A stretch of DNA of 64,000 bases from assembly GCA_043228905.1 (NCBI GenBank), contig JBHGNT010000021.1, positions 1,116,001 to 1,180,000 on the forward strand. The letters run 5' to 3'. A model generated the notes under the pieces. That model searched no databases. It worked only from the letters and a program-made list of their open reading frames with translations, and had not been told where the DNA came from. Below are positions 34,183 through 46,839 of the stretch, piece after piece. Position 1 is the stretch's first letter. Each line of letters starts with the position of its first letter. The stretch comes from Azolla caroliniana. Its lineage: Eukaryota > Polypodiophyta. The position numbers were made by a program, and so were the translations under genes.

Positions 34183-34409
34183 AAAGAGTCACTTTCCTTC
34201 ATGTAACCATTCTACACGAATTAATTGGGATATGCATGCTTTTTACTTAAAATAATTATCTATTTAATTAAGAGACATTAATAAAAAAAATTATGTATTT
34301 GATGAAGACTAACAAATTTTTTAATTGATGTAGTGATTTTGTGTGTGTTAATGTTAGTTTAATTTAAGAAACTCTCAAGGCTTACATAGTTACATGGAGT
34401 TTAGAGGTA

Positions 34410-34990
34410 AGTGCCTTTATGCCTTGAAGTATGACATGCTCTTTGTCATTAGGTAGTGACACACCCAATGCCTTTGTTAGCCCATTGTGAATAAGTGATC
34501 TCTCAAGAATTTGTAGCCATCGTGAAGAAGTGATCCAAAACCCAAAACCCAAAACCCAAAATCCTTTGGAAGTGCCTTGAAGTATGATATTGTCTTTGTC
34601 ATTTGGGAGTGACACACCCAATCCCTTTGTTAGCTCACCGTGAAGTGCACTCTTCTCAAGTATACTAGAGTTACCTTTAAGGAAACTTGACTTAGTAAGG
34701 TGGGTATACTAGAGTTCCCTTTTAGGGAGGTTCATGAGGTGGGGAAAGTAGGTAAGGTAGCATTCAGTTTTGAAAGGTAGATAAGGTAGATTTTGTAAGC
34801 TAGGTATGCTAGACTTCCCATTTAGAGAGGTCCATGAGGTAAGGAAAATGAGGTTTTAGAGAGATCAATGGGGGGGACAAGGTAACATTAATTTTCAAAA
34901 GGTAGACATGGGGAGAAAATTGGGATTAAGGTTTGTAAAGGTAGATAAGGTAGCAAGGTAGATTAAGGTTTGTAAAGGAACACGGGCCCA
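34410..34990. repeat. Diverged tandem repeats with (CCCAAAA)4
   Basis: Two copies of a block with GCCTTGAAGTATGA, TCTTTGTCATT and GTGACACACCCAAT lie near 34415-34490 and 34570-34645. They are separated by four CCCAAAA units at about 34535-34563. From 34703 and from 34801 a second ~100-bp block repeats (GGTAT(A/G)CTAGA.TTCCC.TTTAG.GAGGT.CATGAGGT). No coding function is seen. Confidence 0.65.
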
Positions 34991-34999
34991 ATGATGAAG

Positions 35000-37900
35000 A
35001 GAACAAAGGAATTGTGAACCATCACCTAAAAAAGCAACTACACTTTGATGAATGAATGCCCAAAATTAAATGAGATTATTAGTTAAACATTTCAGGATTT
35101 CCTTTACCAACACTTAATCTAGCTTAAGGTGATCATTGAATGTGTAGTCCACATGCACACCATGCGGGTTAACAATTGAGGACAAAGTGATGATGTTGGT
35201 GCACCAAAGGAGAAAGCAACTAAAGTAGTAGAAACAAGGTAAGTGAAGATGTTGAGGAACCAAAGGGGAAAGCAAATGAAGAAGATGATAATGAAAATGT
35301 TGAGGAAGAAGGAAGAAAATCAAGGGTTCAATGGTTAAGGTTGAGCAACTGCCTTCAAACATGTAAAGAAAGGAATCAAATGTCCTACATTATAATTTTA
35401 CATAACCTTGAAAGTTGGTTTTAGGCATTACAAATATTGTTATTAACAATGATAATAATGACGTATGTTCCTTCTAGCAAAAATTAATATTCTTCATCCT
35501 TGGTTCTCTCTTGTAGATCATGCAATTATATTTCTTGCTATGAGAAAAGAGAGGTTCTCTAGTAGATCATGCAAGTATATGTCTTGCTACAAACAAAAGA
35601 GGTTCTCTTGTAGATTGTGCAAAGAAAAGAGGTTCTCTTGTTACAAAGAAAAGTGATGAACTCATAGGTTGTGTTCTCACTCCTATTCAAAAGAATGACA
35701 TAACCCTACATTGATCCCTATTGCATAGGTTGACACCTTACTAAGTTTGTACACATCCACACTATAATGTAAAAAAATCATACTTTGTGACATCCATGTT
35801 GATTTGTAGACATATTGCACACACACATATAAATACAAACACATATTCTAAGTCTTCACATGAGCATTACTAGAATTATTGTTTCCAACCACTAAAGTGG
35901 CTTGTACGAAGAAGATTAAGCATAACATTGAAGTTGTTATTGAGTCTTATCATATCGTTCAAAATTATTTCCATGTATAGGTCCTCCTTTCATCTATTCA
36001 ATTTGAGAGAATATTCTGATTTTTTTGAGGTCAAGAAGACAACTATACGTTTAGTTTATAAAAGAAGAAGAAGAATAGAAGTGATGATGGTATCCATGCA
36101 AAAGATCATATGGTTTTGGAGTTCAAATCAAGGCATAAGAATAGAATGAACATTTTATTAAAGTTGTCATATTATATACCAATCAAGTACGTTGGCAAGG
36201 TATATTTGTTGGTGTACATTGAGAGATAAAGAATCTCCAGTACATATAATATTGAGTATCTTTAACATATTATTAAAGTGTGTTTGAGAAATCTATTATC
36301 AGGATTCAGTATATTGGACTTGATAATTATGATATTTTATTACCATTGACGCACCATGAAGCAAATGCAATGCATCCCATTTACCAAACCATTTCGTCAC
36401 ATCTTACATCCATCAATAACCCAAACTTTTTCTTTCATGTATGCATTTAGTTTCTCTTTCCAGATCATTTCTTAATACCTTACTTCTTTCCCATGCAATT
36501 CTAGGAAATCTGTGTGAGGTTCTTCCTTCTCTTCACTTGCCTATAGAGGCCTTGTGCCTATTCCCAATTGTGCAACATTGCCTTCTTGACATAACCAAGA
36601 CATGTACAATAGATAGGATGATGCAAACATGTTGCCCATTGTAATTCTAAGATTAAATGTTTGCTCAACAATACCACGTAATCTCTAATCTCTTTCAATT
36701 GATTGAGAAATTTATTAAGCTCTCGGTCAACTTGACCACTTTGTGAACATCGTTTTAACTCCGAATGTTATTGATATGTGTTAAATCCGCCAACTTGAAT
36801 GTTACAAATCCAATGTCAACCACTGTAGATTGATGGGAATCTCCCAATCAAATTGTCCCGAGTGGGCGAGCCTTATAACGAGCAAACCACCCCCCCTATG
36901 TGATGTCACATGAAATGATACACTAGAGGTTCAACCATCACATATGTGGTACCAATTTTCTAGGAGAGCGTCTATTGTTGGTGTCCAACATGTATTACAA
37001 CGTACCCTAGCCAAGGTATTTTTGGCATATGTCCAATGTCCATGTATGAGATTGTACAATCTCATGTGCCTATGATGATTGTATGTCCTTGTGAGATTGT
37101 ACCATCTTGTCCCATCAAGCTTGAATACTTCATGCTCATCTCAAAATTCAAGGTTGTGATCTTAACCGTCAATGTTGACTAGGTCTTCACACAAACCTTT
37201 TCTTTTAACACAATATGGAATCTGGATATTGACAAGGTGAAATGATGTTATGAATGTTTAGTGGAATTTGTTCATAATAAACAATCTTACGTATATCACA
37301 AGTCACAACCATGGTTTGTGGTCAAATTTGAGAAGATCACATCATCAAGCTATTCAAGACATGACCTTTTGATGGGAAAGCTAATCCAGCACACTAATAA
37401 ATACACAACTTAAAAAATAATATAAAGTTAAATATGACTTTTTACCTCACTACATACAATCATTTGAACTTATGAATTGTTATGTAACCGGAGTTTATTG
37501 AGAGAGAATGGGAGATTAAATGTTAATGTGGACTTGTTTCCCATGTCCATGCAATAAAATGGACATTCAAATAATAACATGGCCACACATTTATACAAAA
37601 TATTGATTTTTCTTAATGTCCTTAAATAAACTTTCTATCAATAGTATTCATTAAGTCCCTATTAAATGATCCTTAATGTTTCCATAAATGACAATCATGA
37701 TCTTAACATAGGAGAATAATTATTCATATTGAGCAAGCTGTTAATGTACTAGCTTTGTGAAAATTACGCACTACAATAATGAGCAAATCTCATCACTCTA
37801 ATTATCATAGTATCAAGCTTATATAACGATCATTATGTTAGATTACATAAGATATAATTAAAATGGTGTAATGGAGGGTATCTTGCTAGAACTTTCTTTA

Positions 37901-38340
37901 CATAGTACATGTCAACCCAACTTCAAAGTGAGTGTGAAACTTCTTTAAGAGAATGTGAAAGAATTTTTATGAGATTCCTCGTGAATGTTTGAAATACCCT
38001 CACATAGGGTACATCCACGTGGAGTAGATGTAGCACATAGGTTAGTTGTATAATTTGATCAAACCTAGATTTGCTGATAAATATGTAGATCAAAGCACTA
38101 GAGTTAGCACATCGAAAGAGTGGAGTGATCAAATGAGTCGTATATTTGGGACCAACTAATATATAGGTAAATAAATGCTCGAAAAGTCAAAGGTATAGTT
38201 GAAGAAATGATGATATGGATATATTCCAAACCTATTGCATGGTAACTTCCTATTTCCTAGCTCCCATACTTAATGAAATTAAAATCGGTGACATGTTATT
38301 ATCCTTTACTTCTTGGGGCAACTATTAAGTTACTGAATAA
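35000..38340. other. Gene-free DNA
   Basis: No supported gene was found. Around 35225-35340 the plus strand reads an acidic Glu/Asp-rich stretch (DVEEPKGKANEEDD) without context. Around 35540-35655 there are short GAGGTTCTCTTGTAGA repeats. Frames at 35928-36149, 36441-36644 and 37923-38132 have no recognised domain. Confidence 0.4.
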
Positions 38341-38350
38341 TTAAACTAAC

Positions 38351-39440
38351 ACATTAATAAATTTAATGTATGAACCTTCATTAGGGAAATGATTCCTTTA
38401 CAAAATAAAACATTTGTACTATCATCACACCATAAAAAACAAATTAATGAGAGTGAGCGATATCTAAAAGAAGCTACAATTCAAACGAGGAGATATTTTG
38501 GGATGTTACTATAAATCATTACCTACTGTTAAGTACACAACATGCGTCGCACTGGTTGTGAAGATACTGGCAACAACAAAGAACACCAAGCTCAACCAAT
38601 ATTTGGAAAAAAAGGGATAGAACAAAGCAAGTAGGAAACAATGTAAGCTAATGGGCAACCTAGTGTGAAAAGGGCACACTTACTTTGTAAAAAGCTATAA
38701 AAGCCACTTTGTGGTGCCTTTTATAGTTCTTCTGAAATCAACACATCAATAAACCTTAATGTATGAGCCTTCAGTAGGGAAATGATTCATTTACAAAACA
38801 AAACATTTGTACTATCACCATGCCTTAGAAAACAAATAAATGGGAGTGGGTGATATCTAAAAGACGCAACAATTCAAACTAAGATATCTTTTGGGATGTT
38901 ACTATAAATCATTACATATGTAGCTTGCATAATAAGGTAAGTACTCTTGAAATATGCTTGTATATAGCTTTTGGAAATACAACAAATATGGATACACCAT
39001 ATGTAAGTCCCTAGTTTATATGATATATTTACATTAGTGAATTGTTAGTATCTTTATGCATATCCATCTAATTTAGAGATATATTATATGAATATTGTGT
39101 GTATGTGTATGAAAGAGATAGAAACCATACTTGAAATAGTAGGTGATATCTAAAAGACACAACAATTCAAACCAATATATCTTTTGGGATGTTACTATAA
39201 ATCATTACCTAGGCATCATAATAAGGTAATTACTCTTGAAATATGCTTGTATCAGCTTTTGGAAGTACGATAAATATGGGTACACCATATGTAAGTCCCT
39301 ACTTTAAATGATATATTAACAATCACAAATTGTTAGTATCTATATTCATATCCATCTAGTGTGCTATTCTTCTTGAGATATATTATATGAATATTGTGTG
39401 CATGTGTGTGAAAGTGATAGAGACCGTGCTTGAAATAGTC
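38351..39440. repeat. Diverged direct repeats, three partial copies
   Basis: Anchors AATGTATGA(A/G)CCTTCA recur near 38366 and 38759. GGGATGTTACTATAAATCATTAC recurs near 38500, 38898 and 39187. TATGCTTGTAT and CACCATATGTAAGTCCCTA recur near 38956-39015 and 39243-39300. Spacings are about 392 and 297. A short related piece (ATAAATCATTGCCTAAGTGTCAT) appears near 40873. No coding frame runs through it. Confidence 0.75.
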
Positions 39441-39444
39441 ATAG

Positions 39445-40080
39445 ACATGAAAATAGTTCATTGAGGTGGGATCATTCCCCCCCCCAAAGATGGGTATGCT
39501 TCCATGCTACTATGCGCCTTCTTAAAACTAAAAATTATGTTGTCCTTGTTGAAGTGGTGCCCATAAACTTGGTATTATAAGGTATCATAAAAGGATGATT
39601 TTATCACAAGAATGATAAGTTCCTCTAGTGATCTTTATTGCACTTATTGACAAGGTTCAGAATTGTAATGGAGGATGATAATTACTACAGACACATTGCC
39701 AGCAAATGATATAATACTTTGTGATCAAGGCACATTCTAATAATCGTAATAGTTAATTAAATACTTTGCGATCAAAATACATTCAAATAATCATAATAGT
39801 TATGATAATTTGACCATCAAAGTAGACATGTTTGCATGAGCCTACATAACATGTAGTATAAACAAGGATTGTTTGAGAGTACAATTCTTTCTAGAATGTG
39901 ACTAACAATGTTATACTGGAAAAAGAATGATGCATAATGGTGCCATGATTGTGAAGCACCATGCCTACACACTTTTTGACTCTAGAAACCAATAAATACT
40001 CAATGGACAAAAAAAATTTGAGGAAAAAAAAAGTTACATTACATCAAAAGTTAGCAACTCACAAAGTGTTGGGGTATGCA
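39445..40080. other. Gene-free DNA
   Basis: Nothing supported here apart from a C run near 39477-39485. Confidence 0.45.
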
Positions 40081-40098
40081 ATAAACATCTCTCACCAA

Positions 40099-40232
40099 AG
40101 TGAGACTCAACACCAAAGTGTTTATTCAAGCCAATGGTTAGACTTTAGAAAAATATAGGGGATCGGTATAGCTTGTATGTTTAGCCTTATGGCGGTTTTC
40201 TAATACTAATGTAGTATCTTTTTTTGGGAAAA
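40099..40232 (+). mobile_element. Short LINE insertion (3' end only) with 16-bp target duplication
   Basis: AAACATCTCTCACCAA is present exactly at 40083-40098 and again at 40233-40248. Between them lies the last codons and tail of a LINE, from ACTCAACACCAAAGTGTTTATTCAAGCC to a T run, GGG and an A run. The same tail occurs in reverse orientation at 41048-41170 (GCTTGTATGTTTAGCCTTATG, CTAATACTAATGTAGTATC). The perfect 16-bp duplication is a classic LINE signature. Confidence 0.92.
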
Positions 40233-40381
40233 AAACATCTCTCACCAATTGTTCCCAATCTCTGATTTTCATGGTCTTTCCACAATTCACATTATCTCCT
40301 AAAGTTGAAATTGAAAGCAAATTTATTAATCCCAACCTAAACAAGAATTGAAGCTTGTTGTATGAGATTCTTTCTCCATGT

Positions 40382-40384
<3 letters not shown>

Positions 40385-40428
<44 letters not shown>
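40385..40428. repeat. (GA)n microsatellite
   Basis: About 22 GA units, uninterrupted. Confidence 0.95.
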
Positions 40429-40430
<2 letters not shown>

Positions 40431-41047
40431 CTATGTGACACGAGGTTTTAAAGGAGAGTACGAAAGAGGGATTCCTAGGGTGAACTTCCTTGTGATGGTA
40501 TCTAAAAGGTCAACATGGCTTTAGAGTGGCCCTTGAAAGTCCATAAGGTTAGAGGCCTTCATGGAATGGCTCATGAGCATGACTAATATTTAGGGGGTTA
40601 AATTTTTTATTTAGAGAAAATTGGAAGTATCGCTTTCATAAGTTTTGGAATACCTTGCGATAAGATACATGTGGGATGATGTGACTATGCTAAATACATT
40701 TCTTCATTTTGGAAATCTTTCGAAGTGTGTTTCAAAGTGTCATAGAAACTTTACATATTAAAAAGAACATCTTAGTGCCAAAATATACCCCAAATAGGAT
40801 GAATGAGAAATTAATCGAAGAGAATAAATAGATATCAAGTTTAGGGATCCATGGGGAATCGGGATGTAAATATCATAAATCATTGCCTAAGTGTCATGAT
40901 GAGGTAAGTACATATGAACTAGTGAGATTGGCTAGGCATTAACACCCATAGGATATCAACCTATGTTGTTTTGGAAAGGACAACTTAGTTGAATGTTTGT
41001 GTGTGTGCGTGTGTTTCCATATGTGTTTATGTCCATTTAGTACTTTT

Positions 41048-42830
41048 GTTTTTTTTTTCCAAAAAAAAGATACTACATTAGTATTAGAAAAACCCATAAG
41101 GCTAAACATACAAGATATACCACAGATCCCCTATATTTTTCTAAATTCTAACCATCAACGTAAATAAATACTTTGGTCTTGAGTAAAACCACTCCACCTT
41201 ATCAAAAAGCCGTCTATAAAATATACATATGTCCCAGATGACATGAAACTCCAAACGCTTAAGCTCCACTTGGTGCGTATTAGCTTTTATACTATCCAAC
41301 AACCCTATGAGATTATGCACAATCTCTATCCAAATTCCCAAAATTATTTGGGCAGGTCTTTCAATCACATTTTGAAATACCTTCAAACATCGAGCCTTCC
41401 AAATATACCAATGCTACAAAGGTCTGGCACACATATCAAGTTCCTCACACAATTATCACCAAATTTTGGCAGAAAATCTGGAAACAACAACACACAAGGC
41501 GAATTACCACGTTCCAATGGCTATGAATACATAAAGTCACTACCGGTGGGAGCATGGCAATGTGGGAACCCTCTCCTAATTGTGTAGAGTGTCCAAATGC
41601 AGTAGAATCAATACGACGCGCTCTGTGGGACTGCCCAACGTCCCATCGAATATGGCGGGGGGTTGGCCGCTTGTTGCAATAGGTGCAAGGCTCAATCAAG
41701 TGAGGAAATATATGTTGGCTATCATGGCAGAGCCCGATTGGCAGATACAAGCATCAGGAGGAGGGGATGACTTTGGTGATAAAAGCACAAGAGGTTTTTT
41801 TCTCCACCATCGGCAATGTCCACTCAACTCCTCTTAAATGACAAATCTCAAGTTGTGGTGGAATTGGTCAGCCCAATAACTCTTTGGATTCTATGAAACA
41901 ATGGTGTAGACGGGTCTTCTCCAACCAAACCACGCATCCAACAATGTTACTACAAGAGATATGGAGTGAAATTGTAGCCACTCTAAAGAGCCAATATGAT
42001 GGCCTCAAGGGCGGCTCCGATGGAGTTGAAAGACAACAAATAGCCTTCATCCAACAATGGTCGTCCTCTCCCTTTCTTGAGTCAGTGGGCATCCACATAA
42101 GATGGAACTATCGCGTCCCTACAGGGATTTGTACATAATAATCTCATTTGTAAAATTTTATAACTAATGGAAGGAGTTTATTTTGGGAAAAAAAAAATAC
42201 TACTTACCAATTGCCATATTCAATGAAGTTTATCAGTTTGTATTTGTGGATTCAAAGGGATCAATTTTTTTTCCATCAAACCATGTCTCATCACAATAGC
42301 ATTTGCAACCTCTTCCTGTTCATATACCATAGGTTTATCATGTACCACCGCCCATAATACTGCACCCCATGTATACACTGCTCTAGGATATACTAGAGTT
42401 AATAATTTTATGATTTGTTTCCATATGTCCATAGCAAAACCATAACTCCACAAACAATGTTTCGCAGTCTCTATTAAATCCGTATAGAAAGGGCACATCT
42501 TGTCTACATTTCCTTTTCGCCACTCGTTAACTAGTATAGCTTTATGAACCAACAACCATCGAAAAAAAACAATTTTCCTACTCATCTTTATACCCCATAG
42601 CCATTTCCAAAATTGTTTGAGATGTTATGGAGAACACCCATTTCGTCTCCAAACAACATTTGCAGTTGGTTCTTTCCATGATCTAGCACCTAATATTTCC
42701 CTACCAATCTTCACATAATATTGAAATAAATGCACGAATTTGATGTGAACTTGCACCCACACCTTCCAATACAGTTCTCCAGGATCCCAAGTTAATCTAC
42801 ATATTGGTCTCCTTTCCATTTAGTAATATC
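41048..42830 (-). mobile_element. LINE fragment split by a second LINE
   Basis: On minus, the part 42830-42209 reads RRPICRLTWDPGELYWKVW, FFQ-like HLFQYYVKIGREILG, VFFRWLLVHKAILVNEW and the zinc-binding block CPFYTDLIETAKHCLW, ending QIQTDKLH. The part 41519-41048 reads a decayed YIWKARC-like segment, KVFQNVIERPAQIILGIWIEIV and WFYSRPKYLFT, then the tail shared with 40099-40232. The two parts are successive pieces of one LINE C terminus, so the plus-strand LINE between them was inserted later. Confidence 0.75.
41520..42208 (+). mobile_element. LINE inserted head-on into the minus-strand LINE
   Basis: Plus-strand translation gives HKVTTGGSMAMW, then a zinc-binding block CVECPNAVESIRRALWDCP near 41578-41635. 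The C terminus QEIWSEIVATLKSQYDGLKGG and HIRWNYRVPTGICT ends at 42138. The 3' tail (GGGATTTGTACATAATAATC to the A run at 42197) is the same family as the stub at 9013. The flanks AATTACCACGTTCCAATG (41502-41519) and AATTGCCATATTCAATG (42209-42225) look like a decayed target duplication that differs mostly by transitions. Confidence 0.7.
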
Positions 42831-42839
42831 ATAGAGGTT

Positions 42840-44870
42840 AGTAGGGTATATATGCCAACTAATTGGGAACTCTAGTAAAAGAAATGTACAATTTTATACG
42901 AGATAAGGGTGATGCAAAAAATGAAAGATGATTGGTCAAAAAAGGTTCATATGGTATAAGACTTTATTAAATGAGCGAATATCATGTCTATTAGCTAAAG
43001 TTTATGAAGAGAGTTGACTTACGAACATGTCTCATTCTAACGACACAAATCTCTCATGCAAACATTTGTTTGGGTTTGTGTGTCTAAATTTAAAACGACC
43101 ATAAAGTTTAGCAAAACATTGAAACCTATTTAATTGTGAACGAAAGTTGAACTTGTATTGCAAATTAATGTGGCTACAATGAGAAAACATTATTTTGAAG
43201 AGCTCTAACCATGTTTAAATGAATATAGGTTTAAATATCAAGTGAAAATAATCATTGTTTTCTGTTTAGAAATAAGTCAACATTTAAATCTTTTCTTTAA
43301 ATGCAACGCCCTCAATAAACAAGAAAACCAGTAGAGATTGACAACAATCATATGGTGGTCTACGCTTGCAAACTTCTTTCTGAAGTTGGTCAGATTAAAC
43401 ATGGAATTGCAGATCTAACTAGTTAATATAACTCTTGTATCCAAGATTATGACGAACAATTTGTGTGATTAAACTAGTGATGTTAGTGACACTAAACTAG
43501 TGATGTTAATTATATGTCAAGCAATCAACTTTAAAGACATAGTGCTATAAAGTACATGCTTTTATTGGTGAACCGATCCCATGAAACTCATGTTAAATCT
43601 ACCATCATTTGTGACATATTTGTCCCATGGAGTAATGAACTCAAGAACTCACGACATGGTTCCATTAGCTATTTGGTATTAACTTTCTAGTACCCTGAAA
43701 ACAACATGTGTACACTTAATGTAGCCATGGTGTATGCTTGCAAATAGACATCTACACAGATGATTGCCTTAGGAACATTTAGAGAACACTATTTACTTAG
43801 CTAAACCTTGAACCACTAGCGCTCTATGTTGGAAATTTAAAGGTTGGTTGAAACATTATGGCTATATGAAGTGCTAAAATGAAATATTTGCATAGAAAAT
43901 GTGCGAGCATATTCAAAGTTGATATGTATGGCATGATCTTTAATAGACTTTAATGTGAAGTGATGTTAATTCCTATAATGGTTTAGCCCTAGGCTTTGTT
44001 AAACTTGGTTGTTGTTGGTCAATGTTCTATGAAATATGTTACACTTGATTAGCATAAGTCTTATGGTGTACTGCTCTTTAAACTTGGCACAATTATTATT
44101 TCGAATGGAGAAATTGCCACTAGGCATTCGCTATTTACTACTTACAATATAGACTTTTAAGAGACAAATTTGTGGTAAATCGCTACAGTGAAAAGGAAAA
44201 TGTAACTAGAATCTAAGCTAAAAGGAAATCCATGGAATCTAGACTTTAAACTTAATTATTGCTTATAAAATAAATACATCTAATGTTCTGTCATAAAAAA
44301 GTATATAATATATTCTAGTACTATACAAAATATTTAGGAAACCTTTGTATCAAGTTACAAGTTGTATATATTCCAACATCATGCTATTGGTAAGGTTAGA
44401 AAACAAGATGTGTATCTATGGGGATTACGCTTATGTACATGCAAAGAGTTTATGTATGATAAAGCCTCAAACATTGTTTGGCAAGAAATAAAGTTCTTGA
44501 AATTCTCTATCATCATGATGTGGAGTTGAACACCAACGATGATGGTTGGCAAATGAACTTCATGAATTAGTTTGACTCGAATGGGATTATGTATACAATT
44601 CCTTTGATGTGCTAGTGATCCTTTACCTTTTGTAAGCCTCTTGGTGTAGCTCTATGTAAAAGAAAAACCCATGGTTTGGAATGGAGATACGAAAATGTGT
44701 ATGCTTGTATTTTAAGAGGATCATAGTAATAGACATGAGGCGCATTAAAAAAGAAGGTAAATAGAATTTGCTAGAGGGTTTTATAAAAAAAGATTCATGA
44801 CATCAAACCTATGCTTCCATTCATAGTACGTAAAATTTGTGTTCGTCTAGCATAACATTCGTTTTCCTAT
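42840..44870. other. Gene-free DNA
   Basis: No coding, RNA or repeat feature was recognised in this stretch. Confidence 0.45.
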
Positions 44871-45045
44871 GTTGGAAAATGTTATCAAACATTATTGTGT
44901 TCCCCCCCCTTTTTTAGGTTTATTTACCTCAGAATAAATAGTTAATCCAAAAGTATGGTATTTACCATTCTTTGAGGGTGTTTACCATACTCAAATGATT
45001 GAAACATTTGCAAATGAGAATGCACGTATGGTTCATACTATGCTC
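44870..45045. repeat. Dispersed repeat, copy 2
   Basis: This is the partner of the repeat at 600-810 in the same orientation. It shows AAAAGTATGGTATTTACCAT, GAGGGTGTTTACCATAC and TATGGTTCATACTATGCTC. It is shorter at the left. Flanking sequences are unrelated, which marks dispersal and not segmental duplication. Confidence 0.6.
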
Positions 45046-45049
45046 CCAT

Positions 45050-46760
45050 TCACGTCATTTTTTCCAGCCATGTATTTGCGTATAATAAAAATTAGGCCTA
45101 TCTTTTGCATGAAAAAAATGTTAGAATAGTTGTATATGGTCGGATAGTATATAATAAAAAGATTGTCTAGTCCATACAAATTGGCTTTGTCCTAGAATCA
45201 TATCAATAAATCAGGTGAAAGAGATTGGGATGCCTTCACTCTATAGTAGGCTACGGCTCATGGTATCACGTTCATATGCATGCAAAGAGTTGAATGCCAC
45301 TTTTTGAGGTTGTACTATTTGTCTCCATACTAACATCATATTCATACTTAGGCTACAAGTTTCTGGCAATTTTATAATCAAGTAGGCTAGGAGATTTGTA
45401 ATTTGTGTCTATATGTGCGTAAGTATTTGGGAAAATGGTTCCCTAACATTCACTAAAATGCAAGTCAAGGAAGCTTTTGAGTTTGTCGGATGGAGCAATC
45501 TTCAAAGGGCCAAATCCACCATACTATATAATATATTAGAGCATCCCTATAAATTGTGTTATCGTAGTTTCTCATGGATTCCTATTTGTTCTTAAATTTC
45601 TTGCATTTTCTCATGATTTCCTATTACATCATTTGTGAAAAGGAAACTTGAGCAGACAGATAAGAAACATTTCCGACACGACATGAAACAAAATAATTAT
45701 ATAAAGATTCACTAGATTCCCTTGAATTTGCATTATTTTATCACAATTTCTTGTTATTTCCTCCATGAGATGAAAGTAATGGAATTTCATAATTGGGTAT
45801 TATGCTCAAAATCTCCCAAAATAATGTGTTAAACCTTTCATGTGGAGAAATTGTGGGAAGCACAAAACTTCTCCAACACTAAAGTTTTTAACAAAATTCA
45901 TGTAATCAATGTTAGGTCATGCTTCAACTCAAAATATGGTTGTAAATTCTTAGTTTCCCCAACAATCCTCCAAAGAGTAACTATATGTGCTATTTGAGTG
46001 TGATATGGTCAATTTGTCCACTTTTTCTCTAGTCTTTATGTTTTAGGAACAATTACACAATAAATCTTCATTCTCAATCTTTTGAGGGTTCACCAAGGGT
46101 GCTCGGGGAAGTGATAAAACTTTAGGGGCATATGGTGAAAAAAAGACAATCCCAAGGGTTTTTAAGCATTTTCCCCTTAGGTTAGAAGTGAAATACTGAA
46201 CAAATCAGAGTATGTGCACACTAGCACGCACGTGGTTGTGTGATATCCTGCAGATAATTGCATGGTGGATGATACCCTATGATCTCAATTCTAGTGTGGG
46301 CATACACTTAAATTTGACGATTGCCCGAAACTGTTGCCAATGCATTGTGATAAATCATACTCTCAGTGCATAGCTAGAGTTGGATGGTAATGATGCATGT
46401 ACGTAATGCCATGATACAATGTACGCCCCCCCCCTTTTTTGTTGCGCCAAGCACACACACTTGATGTTACATATAAGTTGGTAGACCCAAAATATTAAGG
46501 TGTGTGCAACTTGGAAAAGGAGCATGAGAAAAAATAAATAATCATAATAATAATTGTTGCCAAGAATATATTGTAACTTAAAAGGTGTGGCACATGAGTT
46601 ACATTTACTTAGTATCACCTTTTGAACCAAGAAACCGAAAGTATAAATATATATGTTGACTTTAGGTAACCAAAGAGTTGAGTGTGTGCATGTGTATGTG
46701 TATGCGTTGGTTGTTTTTTTCTTTTATGGAGGGGGGGCGGGGTACGAGTTTTGTTTAGTT
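45050..46760. other. Gene-free DNA upstream of the Pro/His-rich gene
   Basis: No coding feature was found. Short frames at 45413-45595 and 46355-46630 lack motifs. G and C runs occur near 46424-46432 and 46730-46738. The right end is the promoter of the gene at 46840. Confidence 0.45.
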
Positions 46761-46769
46761 TTTTGGCAC

Positions 46770-46777
46770 TATAAATA
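46770..46777 (+). promoter_or_regulatory. TATA box of the Pro/His-rich gene
   Basis: TATAAATA lies 70 bp upstream of the ATG at 46840. That suggests transcription starting near 46800 and a leader of about 40 nt. Confidence 0.75.
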
Positions 46778-46839
46778 GAGTGCAAGAAGTGATTGGAGTT
46801 TTATAACAAAATCAAACCTCACCAATTCCAAAGGTAGAG

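Noticed and set aside
34535-34563. CCCAAAA repeats as interstitial telomere
   Set aside because: The plant telomere unit is CCCTAAA; only four CCCAAAA units are present.
35225-35340. Acidic stretch followed by RVQW as part of a GARP/MYB-type gene
   Set aside because: Stops interrupt it and no further domain follows; the resemblance is a few residues only.
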